DNA of 17,321 nt from a bacterium (GTDB lineage: Bacteria; B130-G9): NCBI GenBank assembly GCA_035527515.1, contig DATLAJ010000127.1, forward strand, positions 1 to 17,321, written 5' to 3'. A program made the translations under genes and the position numbers. Position 1 is the stretch's first letter, and every line of letters begins with the position of its first letter. Below are positions 8,207 through 15,726 of this stretch, one piece after another. The notes beneath the pieces were generated by a model, which saw only the letters and a list, made by a program, of their open reading frames with translations, made no database searches and was not told the origin of the DNA.

Positions 8207-8419
8207 ATGCACACGGACGATTCGGACGCCATTGAGAGGATAAGGGCCCTAGAGAGGCAGAAGGATGAGCTTTGGCCGCAATACGTGGATGGTCTGTGCC
8301 CCTACTATCGGGAGCACATTATGCCCCAGAACCCTCTTCGGTTCACAACATCGCCTCGTGCTGCCGTGCCGGTTGGCGACAACGGGACGCTCGCCGTGCT
8401 ATCCACGCTCGGCCTCTGA
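8207..8419 (+). CDS. Small phage-cassette protein, 70 aa
   Basis: ATG 8207 sits two bases after the endolysin stop, behind a strong GGGGAGGAGGG ribosome site (about 8192-8202). The product begins with a charged, helix-forming region (about residues 4-25, Glu/Arg/Asp-rich). It then has a Cys-Pro-Tyr-Tyr region (about 31-34) and a Pro-rich loop. There is no membrane segment, so this is not a holin. The frame closes at 8417-8419. A different frame, open from about 8415 to 8567, continues with protein-like sequence (SELAAEVIAADSTS onward), so the gene may be frameshifted (see findings). The function is not recognised. Position after the endolysin suggests a late lysis- or tail-associated gene. 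Confidence 0.55.
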   Translation: MHTDDSDAIERIRALERQKDELWPQYVDGLCPYYREHIMPQNPLRFTTSPRAAVPVGDNGTLAVLSTLGL

Positions 8420-8563
8420 GCTTGCGGCAGAGGTCATAGCGGCTGATTCTACCTCCACCAGGTCTGATACTACATGGGCAGAATGGTTGTTTTCCGCCGG
8501 GACAGACCGTAAGACAATCACGTTACCTGTAACCCAGAGGTCAGATGCTTTCCGTTCGCCTCC

Positions 8564-8592
8564 TTGACAGGTGTCTGCTGCGTAGTTATGTT
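8564..8592 (+). promoter_or_regulatory. Candidate sigma70-type promoter
   Basis: A perfect TTGACA at 8564-8569 is followed, after exactly 17 bases, by TATGTT at 8587-8592 (four of six bases match TATAAT). The predicted transcription start, about 7 bases further, lands near the ATG at 8600. That would make the aminotransferase-like mRNA nearly leaderless, in line with the absence of a ribosome site there. The promoter lies in the gap after the phage cassette. The match to consensus is moderate and would need confirmation. Confidence 0.4.
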
Positions 8593-8599
8593 CCTCGCT

Positions 8600-9832
8600 A
8601 TGCAGACGAACGACAAGTCCCAAAATGAGCTGCTGGTCGAACGAGGCCACGGATGCTGGTTTACTGACTCGTCCGGTCGTGAGCTCATAAACTTCTCCGC
8701 CTCGGCGTTGGGCATCCCTTTGGGCTATGGAAACAACATCGTCCGGTCTGCGGTTCTTGAGGCAGTAGAGACGAATGTGCCCAGCACCTCAGGCTGCGAG
8801 CTCGAGCACGATGTCTGCGGGCGGCTCGGGGAGATTCTGGCGAACTTCAAGCCACTGTTCTACGACAGGACAGTGCTCTTCTTCCCTTCCTCCGACCATG
8901 CACTTGACGCCGCCCGCCGGGTGGCCATAGAACACACATCCCGGAAGCACCTCATCTATGTTACTGGTGGGTCCCACGGGCGAGACTCCCAGCACCTGAG
9001 CTATGGCAGGCAGCCTATGCCCACACGGGGGATCGGGACAGACCCGTGCGGTGGCATGTATCTGCCCTTCCCTGGGACTCCTAACTCGCCCATTAACAGC
9101 ACTGAAACGTTCGTAGCGCACCTCCAAGACTTCATCTTCAAATGTGTAGCGCACCCTTATGAGATAGCAGCCGTGGTTGTGCCGCCCGTGGCATTCTCGG
9201 ATTCGGTTCTCGTGCTTCCCGACGGCTTCCTACCCGCTATCAGCAGACTGTGCCGCCAGAACGGCATTCTGCTGATCGTCGATGAAACCCGTCTCGGCTG
9301 CGGGGTGCTGGGCACTGTTCTGGCGTCGGACCAGTGGGATTTTGAGCCGGACATCCTGTGCCTGGGAGAACCATCGGCAAATGGTTTCGCCTTCGGGGCC
9401 ACAATCGTGCTCAAGTCCGTTCTCGATTTCGATTTAGGCGCCCTTGCCGGGCCTTCTCGCAGCCAGAGGATAGCCTGCGCGGTGGCACGCGCCATCCTAA
9501 AGCAGAGCGAGAGCATGTTGACAGCCGCCGCGAAGAGGATCGAGGCGCACCTCCAGCGAGAGCTCGACAGAATCGAGCAATCACACTCGCTTGTAGAACA
9601 TGTGTCAGGCAAGGGCGTGTTGTGGTCGCTCTCGCTAGAGGACCGACCCGCCTCCGACCCTGCGTGCTTGGCCCTGCGCGACCATCTGGCTGAAGTCGCT
9701 CTCGACCGGGGCCTTTTCCTCGCCAAAACCGGTATGAGATCGCTGGTAATCGCGCCACCGTTAGTGATCTCGGACGCTGAGCTAGAGCATGGACTTCATA
9801 TTCTTGAGGAGGTCTTGGCAGAACTCTCCTGA
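8600..9832 (+). CDS. Class III aminotransferase-like protein, catalytic Lys missing
   Basis: A 410-residue protein with the layout of class III PLP-dependent aminotransferases (fold type I, ArgD/GabT kin). From the ATG at 8600 it has a Ser-His-Gly-Arg block at 125-128, where an aromatic-His-Gly-Arg-Thr motif is usual. The Asp that would bind the pyridine nitrogen is in VDETRLGCG, at about residue 228. The substrate-domain Phe-Gly-Ala-Thr stretch is at about 264-268. The PLP Schiff-base lysine, normally in DI-x-LxKG, is Glu257 here (GAA at 9368-9370). A catalytic aminotransferase activity is therefore unlikely. Start choice: TTG 8564 and ATG 8588 are also in frame. No ribosome site marks any of them, and a candidate promoter points to 8600. 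An M29-like gene follows 18 bases later on the same strand. Its role is unknown; it may bind amino acid-like ligands or scaffold. Confidence 0.85.
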   Translation: MQTNDKSQNELLVERGHGCWFTDSSGRELINFSASALGIPLGYGNNIVRSAVLEAVETNVPSTSGCELEHDVCGRLGEILANFKPLFYDRTVLFFPSSDHALDAARRVAIEHTSRKHLIYVTGGSHGRDSQHLSYGRQPMPTRGIGTDPCGGMYLPFPGTPNSPINSTETFVAHLQDFIFKCVAHPYEIAAVVVPPVAFSDSVLVLPDGFLPAISRLCRQNGILLIVDETRLGCGVLGTVLASDQWDFEPDILCLGEPSANGFAFGATIVLKSVLDFDLGALAGPSRSQRIACAVARAILKQSESMLTAAAKRIEAHLQRELDRIEQSHSLVEHVSGKGVLWSLSLEDRPASDPACLALRDHLAEVALDRGLFLAKTGMRSLVIAPPLVISDAELEHGLHILEEVLAELS

Positions 9833-9850
9833 GACCATCTCTGCTGATAC

Positions 9851-10897
9851 ATGAATCACATCACCGCAGCGATTGATTGCCTGCTCGGGGAGGTGCTGTC
9901 GCTCAGGAAGGGCGAAAGCCTGCTGATCCTTGCGAGCGACTACCCGCCCACGGGACTTGCCCAGCAGGTTGAAAGAAGAGCACACGAGCTAGGGCATCAG
10001 GCCGAATCTGCCCTTCTGCCGGAGCGCCTAGGTTTCTATGTGGAGCCCCCGGAAGAGGCCGCCAGGAAGATGCGGTCAGCGAACGTCATCCTCGACCTAG
10101 CCCGCAGTTCCACCTACTACAGCAGGGCCACGAAAGAAGCTCTGAGGCGAGGCGCCAGGGTCTTTTGCCTCTCTGGGCTTGAATCTGGTGAGTTTGAGAG
10201 ACTCATGCTCTCGGTCAACAGCGCTGAGGTCCGGGCGCTCGCCCAACGACTGCTCGCCCTCATGCGCCGCTCGACGCGCATCGAGATACTCTCAGACCGC
10301 TCCTTTGCGCTGTGGGCGTCGCTGGGCCGGCCCTGGTCAAGGGAGCTGCTCCAGCTGCCGGTATTCAGGCGGTATCTGAACTCCTTTTTCGACGAACCCT
10401 CCGGACTGTGCATGCGGCCGGGCACGCTGTCGTCGCTCGCAGGACAGGTGTCATTCAGCGGACTCAGGGCGACAATCAATGGGCGCCTCAGGATCGATGG
10501 TGCGGTATTCCCGTCCGAGCAAGACTGCCCACTCGCAGAGCCGTTCAGCATCGATGTGCGGCGTGGTCGCGTGGTGAAAGTGGAAGATAGCCCTGCGGGC
10601 AATCGGCTAAGAAAATGGCTGGCAGACAACGCTCGCAGAGGTGCGCGAGAGGTCATGCACTTCTCGTTCGGCCTCAATCCCGCCGCAAAACTCGGCAACT
10701 CCATCCTTGAGAACGAGAGGGTCTTTGGCGCTTTGACGCTGGGAATCGGCTACGGCGCAAGAGGCGCCCACAAGGACCTGGTGGCGGTCGCACCATCGGT
10801 GTGGGTCGATCAGAAGCCGCTCTTCAGTCGCGGCGAGCTCGTCCATCCAGAGATTCCGTATCAGAGGAGCGTGCTAACACGCCGTCCCGGCTCCTGA
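9851..10897 (+). CDS. M29 aminopeptidase-like protein, degenerate metal site
   Basis: A 348-residue homologue of M29 leucyl aminopeptidases (AmpS/AmpT kin). From ATG 9851, the C-terminal half has the typical DGAVFPS-like strand (about 216-222), the SFGLNPAA stretch (272-279), the ENE-x-VFG region (287-293), HKD (307-309) and the closing VWVDQKPLF segment. These family members normally bind two zinc or cobalt ions through Glu, Glu, His, His and Asp. By alignment by eye, the expected positions read Gln199, His270, Thr296, His307 and Asp309, so only the last two look intact. Peptidase activity is therefore doubtful. No signal peptide or membrane segment is visible. It follows the aminotransferase-like gene by 18 bases and its 3' end overlaps the next gene's 3' end by 74 bases. 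No clear ribosome site is seen, so coupling with the upstream gene is plausible. Confidence 0.8.
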   Translation: MNHITAAIDCLLGEVLSLRKGESLLILASDYPPTGLAQQVERRAHELGHQAESALLPERLGFYVEPPEEAARKMRSANVILDLARSSTYYSRATKEALRRGARVFCLSGLESGEFERLMLSVNSAEVRALAQRLLALMRRSTRIEILSDRSFALWASLGRPWSRELLQLPVFRRYLNSFFDEPSGLCMRPGTLSSLAGQVSFSGLRATINGRLRIDGAVFPSEQDCPLAEPFSIDVRRGRVVKVEDSPAGNRLRKWLADNARRGAREVMHFSFGLNPAAKLGNSILENERVFGALTLGIGYGARGAHKDLVAVAPSVWVDQKPLFSRGELVHPEIPYQRSVLTRRPGS

Positions 10898-12215
10898 GCA
10901 GAAACGAACCAAGCAGGAGAATGAGAAGCGGCGTGAACATGTAGGGCCAGATAATCGGCGAGAACAGCAGAAACGAAAGAAGCGACAGGCCCATGAAATC
11001 TATCAGGTCCGCAAGCTCCCGCAATCGCCTGACCGCCAGTGCCAGGATGAGCAATTGCGTCCCGGCGATAATCGGTTTGAGAAGAAATTCTAGACCATGC
11101 TGAAAGAAGAACGGAGCGAACGACAACGACTTCTCCCAGGCACGCTCGTTGATCCACTTCTCGACTGCAAATGGCGCGAAACGCCCGTAGATGCCATCGA
11201 GGAACTGATGAGGCGAGTCGATCACGAAGGGCAAACAGAGGGAGATAGGGACGGCAATTGCCAGCAAAAGGCACCGCCAGCCCGCTCTGGCATCCATCCG
11301 CCTGAAAAGGAAAATAGCGTAAAAAGGTAACAAGAGAACTGCCTGTTGCCGTGAGGCGACGCAGAGACCCATTGTCAGAGCGGCCGCGATGTGCCTCTCG
11401 CTGGCGACAAAAACAATGAAAAGCGACAACAGAAACCAAAAAACTGCCCCCGGCGTGATGGCGCTGAAGCGCAGGGTGACGCTAGAGAATAGGACCAGGG
11501 CGAGCAGCAACTTCGCTTTGCCGGCATTCGGGTCGAGGTCTGGAAGCCGGAAAGCGCCAAAAACCAGCAATATAGCCGAGCAGCAAAGCAGCACCGTTAC
11601 GAACCGTGGGTCTATCAGAAGCACGTACGCCGGCAGAAATGCCAGCCACGTCGCCGGCAGATATGTCAGCGGCAGGTCCCAGGGCATAAGATAGTGCGAA
11701 TATGGGTTAGTCCCAGAAAGAAACCGTCTGCACGCAAGCTTAATCAGCGGCAACATGTCGGTGTGCTTGGGGTCAAGTGGAGCCTGGAGCGATATCGAGG
11801 CTTGGCAGAGTAATGATATGAAGACCAGGACGCTTGCGAAAGAGAGCGCTCGCCTGAACGTCAGCCAGCACGCCGCAACGACGAGAGCAAGCAGACCCAG
11901 CGCAAGCGATCGATGTCCCAGAAACATCGGGCAGCCCGTAAACGCCCCAATTGCCAGTGCTACGAATCCGCACGTCGCTGCTCTCCAGAAAAGCTCGTTT
12001 CCGGGTTGGACGGACCCGGCGGAGAGTGGTTCACGCCCCCTCCGCCCGAGCACAAACGCCAACGAAGTGGACGCCGCAAACAGCACGGTCAGACAGAACA
12101 TTAAGTATGCATTGAGCCTTCCATAGTAGAGACCCAAGATGTGCAGCGCGGCGATCGAGGCGATAACGAGCGCAAACCTTGACGAGAACTTGCCGACTGA
12201 CAACGTGCCACCCAC
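10824..12215 (-). CDS. Polytopic GT-C type membrane glycosyltransferase
   Basis: A 463-residue protein, GTG start at 12215, with no strong ribosome site. It is almost entirely hydrophobic, with about ten to twelve membrane segments. The first extracytoplasmic loop after the segment near 125-140 has DPKHTDM (148-154); an Asp in this loop is the expected catalytic position in GT-C enzymes. SGTNPYSHY (167-175) is the Gly-x-Asn-Pro-Tyr pattern of DUF2029/GT87-like mannosyltransferases. The C-terminal tail (from about 440) is charged and cytoplasmic. The family transfers sugars from polyprenyl-phosphate donors on the periplasmic side. It is tail-to-tail overlapped (74 bases) with the M29-like gene. 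A divergent GT2 gene starts 137 bases away on the other strand. Substrate is not known. Confidence 0.8.
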   Translation of the reverse strand: MGGTLSVGKFSSRFALVIASIAALHILGLYYGRLNAYLMFCLTVLFAASTSLAFVLGRRGREPLSAGSVQPGNELFWRAATCGFVALAIGAFTGCPMFLGHRSLALGLLALVVAACWLTFRRALSFASVLVFISLLCQASISLQAPLDPKHTDMLPLIKLACRRFLSGTNPYSHYLMPWDLPLTYLPATWLAFLPAYVLLIDPRFVTVLLCCSAILLVFGAFRLPDLDPNAGKAKLLLALVLFSSVTLRFSAITPGAVFWFLLSLFIVFVASERHIAAALTMGLCVASRQQAVLLLPFYAIFLFRRMDARAGWRCLLLAIAVPISLCLPFVIDSPHQFLDGIYGRFAPFAVEKWINERAWEKSLSFAPFFFQHGLEFLLKPIIAGTQLLILALAVRRLRELADLIDFMGLSLLSFLLFSPIIWPYMFTPLLILLLGSFLLRSRDGVLARSSDTESLDGRARRD

Positions 12216-12226
12216 TGAGGTATGAT
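12197..12226 (+). promoter_or_regulatory. Candidate promoter for the GT2 gene
   Basis: CTGACA at 12197-12202 (five of six to TTGACA) and TATGAT at 12221-12226 (five of six to TATAAT) are separated by 18 bases. This would start transcription near 12233, giving about 120 bases of 5' leader before the GT2 start at 12352. The -35 box overlaps the first codons of the divergent membrane glycosyltransferase gene, so both genes may share a control region. Confidence 0.45.
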
Positions 12227-12303
12227 GAATCTGTATGTTTCAGCCGACGTAGCTCTTCGACCCACGATAGCCAAGTCAGCTAGACTGACACGCAAGCGTA
12301 AAT

Positions 12304-12320
12304 CGCGCCTGTGGGGCGCG
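12304..12320 (+). promoter_or_regulatory. Leader hairpin before the GT2 gene
   Basis: A CGCGCC-tgtgg-GGCGCG stem-loop (6 bp, all GC) lies 31 bases before the GT2 start, within the predicted 5' leader. It has no T-run after it and is not a terminator. It might influence translation or message stability; a role is inference only. Confidence 0.35.
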
Positions 12321-12351
12321 TCAATCGGCATTCGTGCCAACGAGGTATTCC

Positions 12352-13878
12352 ATGCCAAGAGTGGCGGTCATAGTTCCGAACTATAACGGCAGGAAGTTGC
12401 TCGAAAGATGCCTGAAGAGCCTTTCGAGGCAGACGTTTGCCGATTTTGAGACCGTAGTCGTTGACGACGGCTCAACCGACGACTCCATCGCCTTCGTCAA
12501 GGCCAACTACCCCCAGGTCCGTCTGGTCCTGCTTCGGCGAAACCTGGGCTTCAGCGCGGCCATAAACGCCGGCATCCACGCCACAGACAGCGAAGACGTT
12601 GCATTTCTGAACAATGACACAGAGGTAACGCCCAACTGGCTGAAATCCCTTGTGGAGGCGCTCGAGGCGCATCCCTCCGCCGGGTCTGCCTCGTCCAAGA
12701 TACTCTGGGACCACGCCAGAGATACGATCTACGCGGCCGGCGATTTCTTTTGCCGAGAGGGATTTGGCGGGAATATCGGCTCCGGCGCGACGGCTATTGG
12801 CGCCTTCGAGGCGACTCGCCTCGTCTTCTCGGCATCGGCTTGCGCGGCCCTATATCGCCGCCGGGCGCTCGATGATGTCGGCCCGCTTTCGGAGCACATC
12901 TTCATGTTTTACGAGGACATCGACCTCGGATTTCGCATGCAGCTTGCAGGCTGGAACTGCATCTACGCTCCAGCCGCCGTCGTGTATCATACCGGCACGG
13001 CAACTGCCGGCATCTTCAGCATAAGACGCAAGTTCCTTCTCGCGAGAAACGAGCTCTTCGTCATCGCGAGAGACCTGCCCGGCGCCATTTTGCGAGGGAA
13101 CTTCGCAGCAATCCTTCGTCACCAGTTCAGGGAGAGCGTGCACGCGCTCGACGAGGGCAGGCCAGGGACACTTCTAAATGCTCGACTTGCCGCAATAGCG
13201 GCCCTGCTAAAACTTCTTAGATCAAGAAAAGGAATAATGGCCGCACGCCGCGACTCAACCGAACATATCGCGAGCCTCATCCAGCCTTACGACGACATAT
13301 ACCCGCCCGCAAGCAGCCCCCGTGGCGATGATATACCCAGTCCAGGGCCATCCCCTATCGGCGCACGAGTCCTCATCATCAGGTCCGCAGGGCCGCTGCT
13401 TCTGCGCGCAATTGACTACGCTCGCAAATCGCTGAAGGCCGTCGAGATAGACGTCCTAACCATGCCTGGTTACGAGAGGACAGTGCCCGCCGAGCAGGGA
13501 ATCCATACCATTACGTATCCCGCCAGAGACAGGTTCTGCGGCTGTACGATGCCGTCGCGACTGGCCCGGCAGCTGCGGGAGAGACGCTACCAAACCGCGC
13601 TGGTCTTATGTGGTGGAAGGCCAGAGATAGGGTTCCTGAACGTCGATCTCGTTGCGCTTGGCGCGCGTGCCAAGAAGGTCATATACCTAATGCCGGACGG
13701 CTCAACGCGTCAGCTCAACAGGAAGCTTCTCGCCAGTAAGTTCGCAAGGTTCGGGCTGAATCTCTGCATCGCCGGGGCGGCGTTCCTCGCCTCGCTGGCG
13801 TTCCTGCTTAGTCTCCTGCTGGCAAGTGCATTTGAGCGACGCTTCACGGAAACGGTCGAGGACAAGAACCGGCCATAG
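12352..13878 (+). CDS. GT2 glycosyltransferase with extra domain and membrane anchor
   Basis: Start ATG 12352 is chosen over GTG 12334 because a GAGG ribosome site lies six bases before it and the family begins right at MPRVAVIVPNYNG. The 508 residues divide into three parts. First is a GT2 domain (about 1-235) with VVVDDGSTD (Asp38-Asp39), the NND nucleotide-sugar motif (87-89), FYEDIDLGFR (186-195, with the general-base Asp) and VYHTG (211-215), like rhamnosyltransferase-type GT2 enzymes. Second is a Rossmann-like region (about 338-455) with a VLIIRSAG start, weakly like GT9/GT-B glycosyltransferases. Third is a hydrophobic segment (about 468-491) before a short charged tail, probably a membrane anchor. 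It would add sugars to a surface glycan. It converges on the GT4-TPR gene 78 bases later with no clear terminator between. Confidence 0.85.
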   Translation: MPRVAVIVPNYNGRKLLERCLKSLSRQTFADFETVVVDDGSTDDSIAFVKANYPQVRLVLLRRNLGFSAAINAGIHATDSEDVAFLNNDTEVTPNWLKSLVEALEAHPSAGSASSKILWDHARDTIYAAGDFFCREGFGGNIGSGATAIGAFEATRLVFSASACAALYRRRALDDVGPLSEHIFMFYEDIDLGFRMQLAGWNCIYAPAAVVYHTGTATAGIFSIRRKFLLARNELFVIARDLPGAILRGNFAAILRHQFRESVHALDEGRPGTLLNARLAAIAALLKLLRSRKGIMAARRDSTEHIASLIQPYDDIYPPASSPRGDDIPSPGPSPIGARVLIIRSAGPLLLRAIDYARKSLKAVEIDVLTMPGYERTVPAEQGIHTITYPARDRFCGCTMPSRLARQLRERRYQTALVLCGGRPEIGFLNVDLVALGARAKKVIYLMPDGSTRQLNRKLLASKFARFGLNLCIAGAAFLASLAFLLSLLLASAFERRFTETVEDKNRP

Positions 13879-13956
13879 GGCGACTGAAGCCTATTATTTC
13901 CTGCCGAGGACAACTGCCCACGGCCAACGTCCAACGGATAACCGTCAACTGGTTCC

Positions 13957-15627
13957 CTATGCACCGAGCTTTTCAAGCCACTTGCGAGCCTTTCTGTGAT
14001 CAGGAATGAGCTCAAGACATCTCCTAAACTCCCTGGCCGCAAGACCCTTCTGCCTCATCCTGAATCGGCACTCCCCGAGATGGAAGCTTATACCGCCAAG
14101 AAGGGCCGACCCACCACACTTATCTCCCCTCTTGGCAATCGCCCTCACCTTCCGGAGGAGATCGAGCGCTCCCTTGAAATCGCCCTCTCGAATCAGAAGC
14201 GACCCCAGGTGATAATGGGCCATGATGTGCTTTGGACATATCGTTATTAGCGCCTGAAGAAGGCTCCTGGCTGCCTTGTCGTCGTTCTTCGCCAACTTCT
14301 CAGTCGCCATTGTGAACAGCCCCCGGTCAGGTGCCAGATTCCCCTGCTGACTCGCCGCATCAACGACCAGGACAGGCCTCTTGCTCTGCTCAGCGTCAGG
14401 CGACCTGCGAGGCCTCTCGACCCATTTCAACAACGGCTCGCACGTCTTGCCGAATGTGTAATGCTCTCTGAAATGTTCAAGCGCAAGCTTGGAATAGCGC
14501 TCGCGAGAGGCCGGCAGACCCCTTGCGTAATTCAGTAGGGCATCGGCCAAATCGCCAGGACAGCCTATCTCGAACGTAAGGCCTAAACCGTTCTCCTTAA
14601 TGATGTAGCTCAGCTCGCACCCCGTCGTCGTTATCACGGGGAGGCCGTAGGCTATCATCGAGACGAGCCTCGTGCGCGTCCCAAAGACCAACTCGTAGTG
14701 GTATCTGTCGATGTTGATCCCGATGTCGCTCTCCCTGTACGCTCGCAGGACATCCCTCCGGCTTCGCCAACCAAGCAGCACGTAGTTCTTACGGAACCTC
14801 GAGCCCTCGACAAGACGGCAGAACCGCGCGTATGTCAGATCATCATGTCCCTGAATGCAGCCCCCAAAGGAGACGAATCTCGCCTTCTTATGAGCTCTGA
14901 ATACCTCTTCAAGACCCGCAAACAGCGTCCCAATATCGGTCCACGTATTGTAACCACCAGTCCACAGAATCACGAAATCATCGGCGCTGGCGACCTTGCC
15001 TCGCAACGCTCGACCACGAGGCGTTTCTAAATGCTCCTCTGATATGCCCGGCGGTATTGTGTGGGCGAACTTGTAGCCGAAGCTCGCCCGATTGAGACGG
15101 CCCATGACCGCCAGCTCTCCGACTAAGAAATGCTCCTGAAACGTGCTGCACGTGGAGAAGACGTCCGCTCGCAGAAGAACCGGTCGCTCCATTCCCCAGA
15201 AGTGGTTTATGAAGGAATTATCCTTATAGACGTATGCCTTGGCCTGCGCCTCGGACATCGCTCCACCCCAAAGATCGCACCAAAGCGGCAGACCAAGACC
15301 AAGCGATGCACCAATCAGCGACGGCCACTGCGACACTCCCACGACGCAATCGGGCTTGAAATCGCCCGCAAGACGCTTCAGGTCATCCAACTGGTCAGAT
15401 AGAAAATAGTTCATCTCGTAATACTGTGGAGCCTGAGCGCTTCTCAATCGCAGGTAGCGCCGTCCTCTTGTTCGCCCGTAGTGAGTTGCCGAGCAGAGCC
15501 GAACCTCGTGGCCAGCCCTAACGAGTGCCGAGACTATCTGCTCCGTCCTGACGTCCGAGGCAACTGTTACCTTTGCTGACGGTTGGAACTTGGGCAGATA
15601 CGTCCCAAGAACGAATACCCTAGCCAT
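13957..15627 (-). CDS. GT4 glycosyltransferase fused to TPR repeats
   Basis: Start ATG 15627 is preferred. GGGGAG (15637-15642) is nine bases upstream and the N-terminus MARVFVLGTYLPKF fits the family. ATG 15633 and GTG 15672 are in frame, but the latter lies in a hairpin. The product is 556 residues. The GT-B part (about 1-405) shows a GT4 N-terminal strand, the ILWTGG strand at 220-225, then GINIDRYHYELVFGTRTRL (303-321), where a Glu/Phe-Gly segment replaces the usual E-x7-E, and AYGLPVITT (326-334). After a linker at about 405-435, three TPR-like helix pairs lie at about 437-556. Retaining glycosyl transfer to a lipid or polysaccharide acceptor is expected from the family. TPRs may dock partner proteins. 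It follows the methyltransferase gene on the minus strand by 99 bases. Confidence 0.85.
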   Translation of the reverse strand: MARVFVLGTYLPKFQPSAKVTVASDVRTEQIVSALVRAGHEVRLCSATHYGRTRGRRYLRLRSAQAPQYYEMNYFLSDQLDDLKRLAGDFKPDCVVGVSQWPSLIGASLGLGLPLWCDLWGGAMSEAQAKAYVYKDNSFINHFWGMERPVLLRADVFSTCSTFQEHFLVGELAVMGRLNRASFGYKFAHTIPPGISEEHLETPRGRALRGKVASADDFVILWTGGYNTWTDIGTLFAGLEEVFRAHKKARFVSFGGCIQGHDDLTYARFCRLVEGSRFRKNYVLLGWRSRRDVLRAYRESDIGINIDRYHYELVFGTRTRLVSMIAYGLPVITTTGCELSYIIKENGLGLTFEIGCPGDLADALLNYARGLPASRERYSKLALEHFREHYTFGKTCEPLLKWVERPRRSPDAEQSKRPVLVVDAASQQGNLAPDRGLFTMATEKLAKNDDKAARSLLQALITICPKHIMAHYHLGSLLIREGDFKGALDLLRKVRAIAKRGDKCGGSALLGGISFHLGECRFRMRQKGLAAREFRRCLELIPDHRKARKWLEKLGA

Positions 15628-15661
15628 CCCCATGCGCTCCCCATCGAAATCGAATGTGATG

Positions 15662-15689
15662 CGGCCCCTCACGCTGCCGCGAGGGGCCG
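15662..15689 (-). promoter_or_regulatory. Strong hairpin between methyltransferase and GT4-TPR genes
   Basis: CGGCCCCTC at 15662-15670 and GAGGGGCCG at 15681-15689 form a perfect 9-bp GC-rich stem with a 10-base loop. On the minus strand the sequence after it has no T-run, so it is not a convincing intrinsic terminator. It lies in the intercistronic leader of the GT4-TPR gene, about 35 bases before its ATG at 15627. It could be an RNA stability or processing element, or it might dampen read-through from the methyltransferase gene. A plus-strand reading would be followed by a short T-rich stretch, but no plus-strand gene ends near it. Confidence 0.55.
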
Positions 15690-15726
15690 TCCTCTTACCA
15701 TCTCCGAGCGCTAGATGCGACTCAAC

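Noticed and set aside
8522-8533. GTTAC-ct-GTAAC short palindrome as an operator or attachment core
   Set aside because: Only five-base arms with no second copy visible nearby; such a motif occurs by chance, and no integrase or tRNA is present to support an attachment site.
13879-13956. Possible bidirectional terminator between the GT2 and GT4-TPR genes
   Set aside because: Only weak complementarity (AACC with GGTT) and no T-run; nothing convincing in the 78-base gap.
15628-15672. GTG 15672 as start of the GT4-TPR gene
   Set aside because: It would place the first codons in the strong hairpin and add residues unlike the family N-terminus; ATG 15627 has a better ribosome site and sequence.
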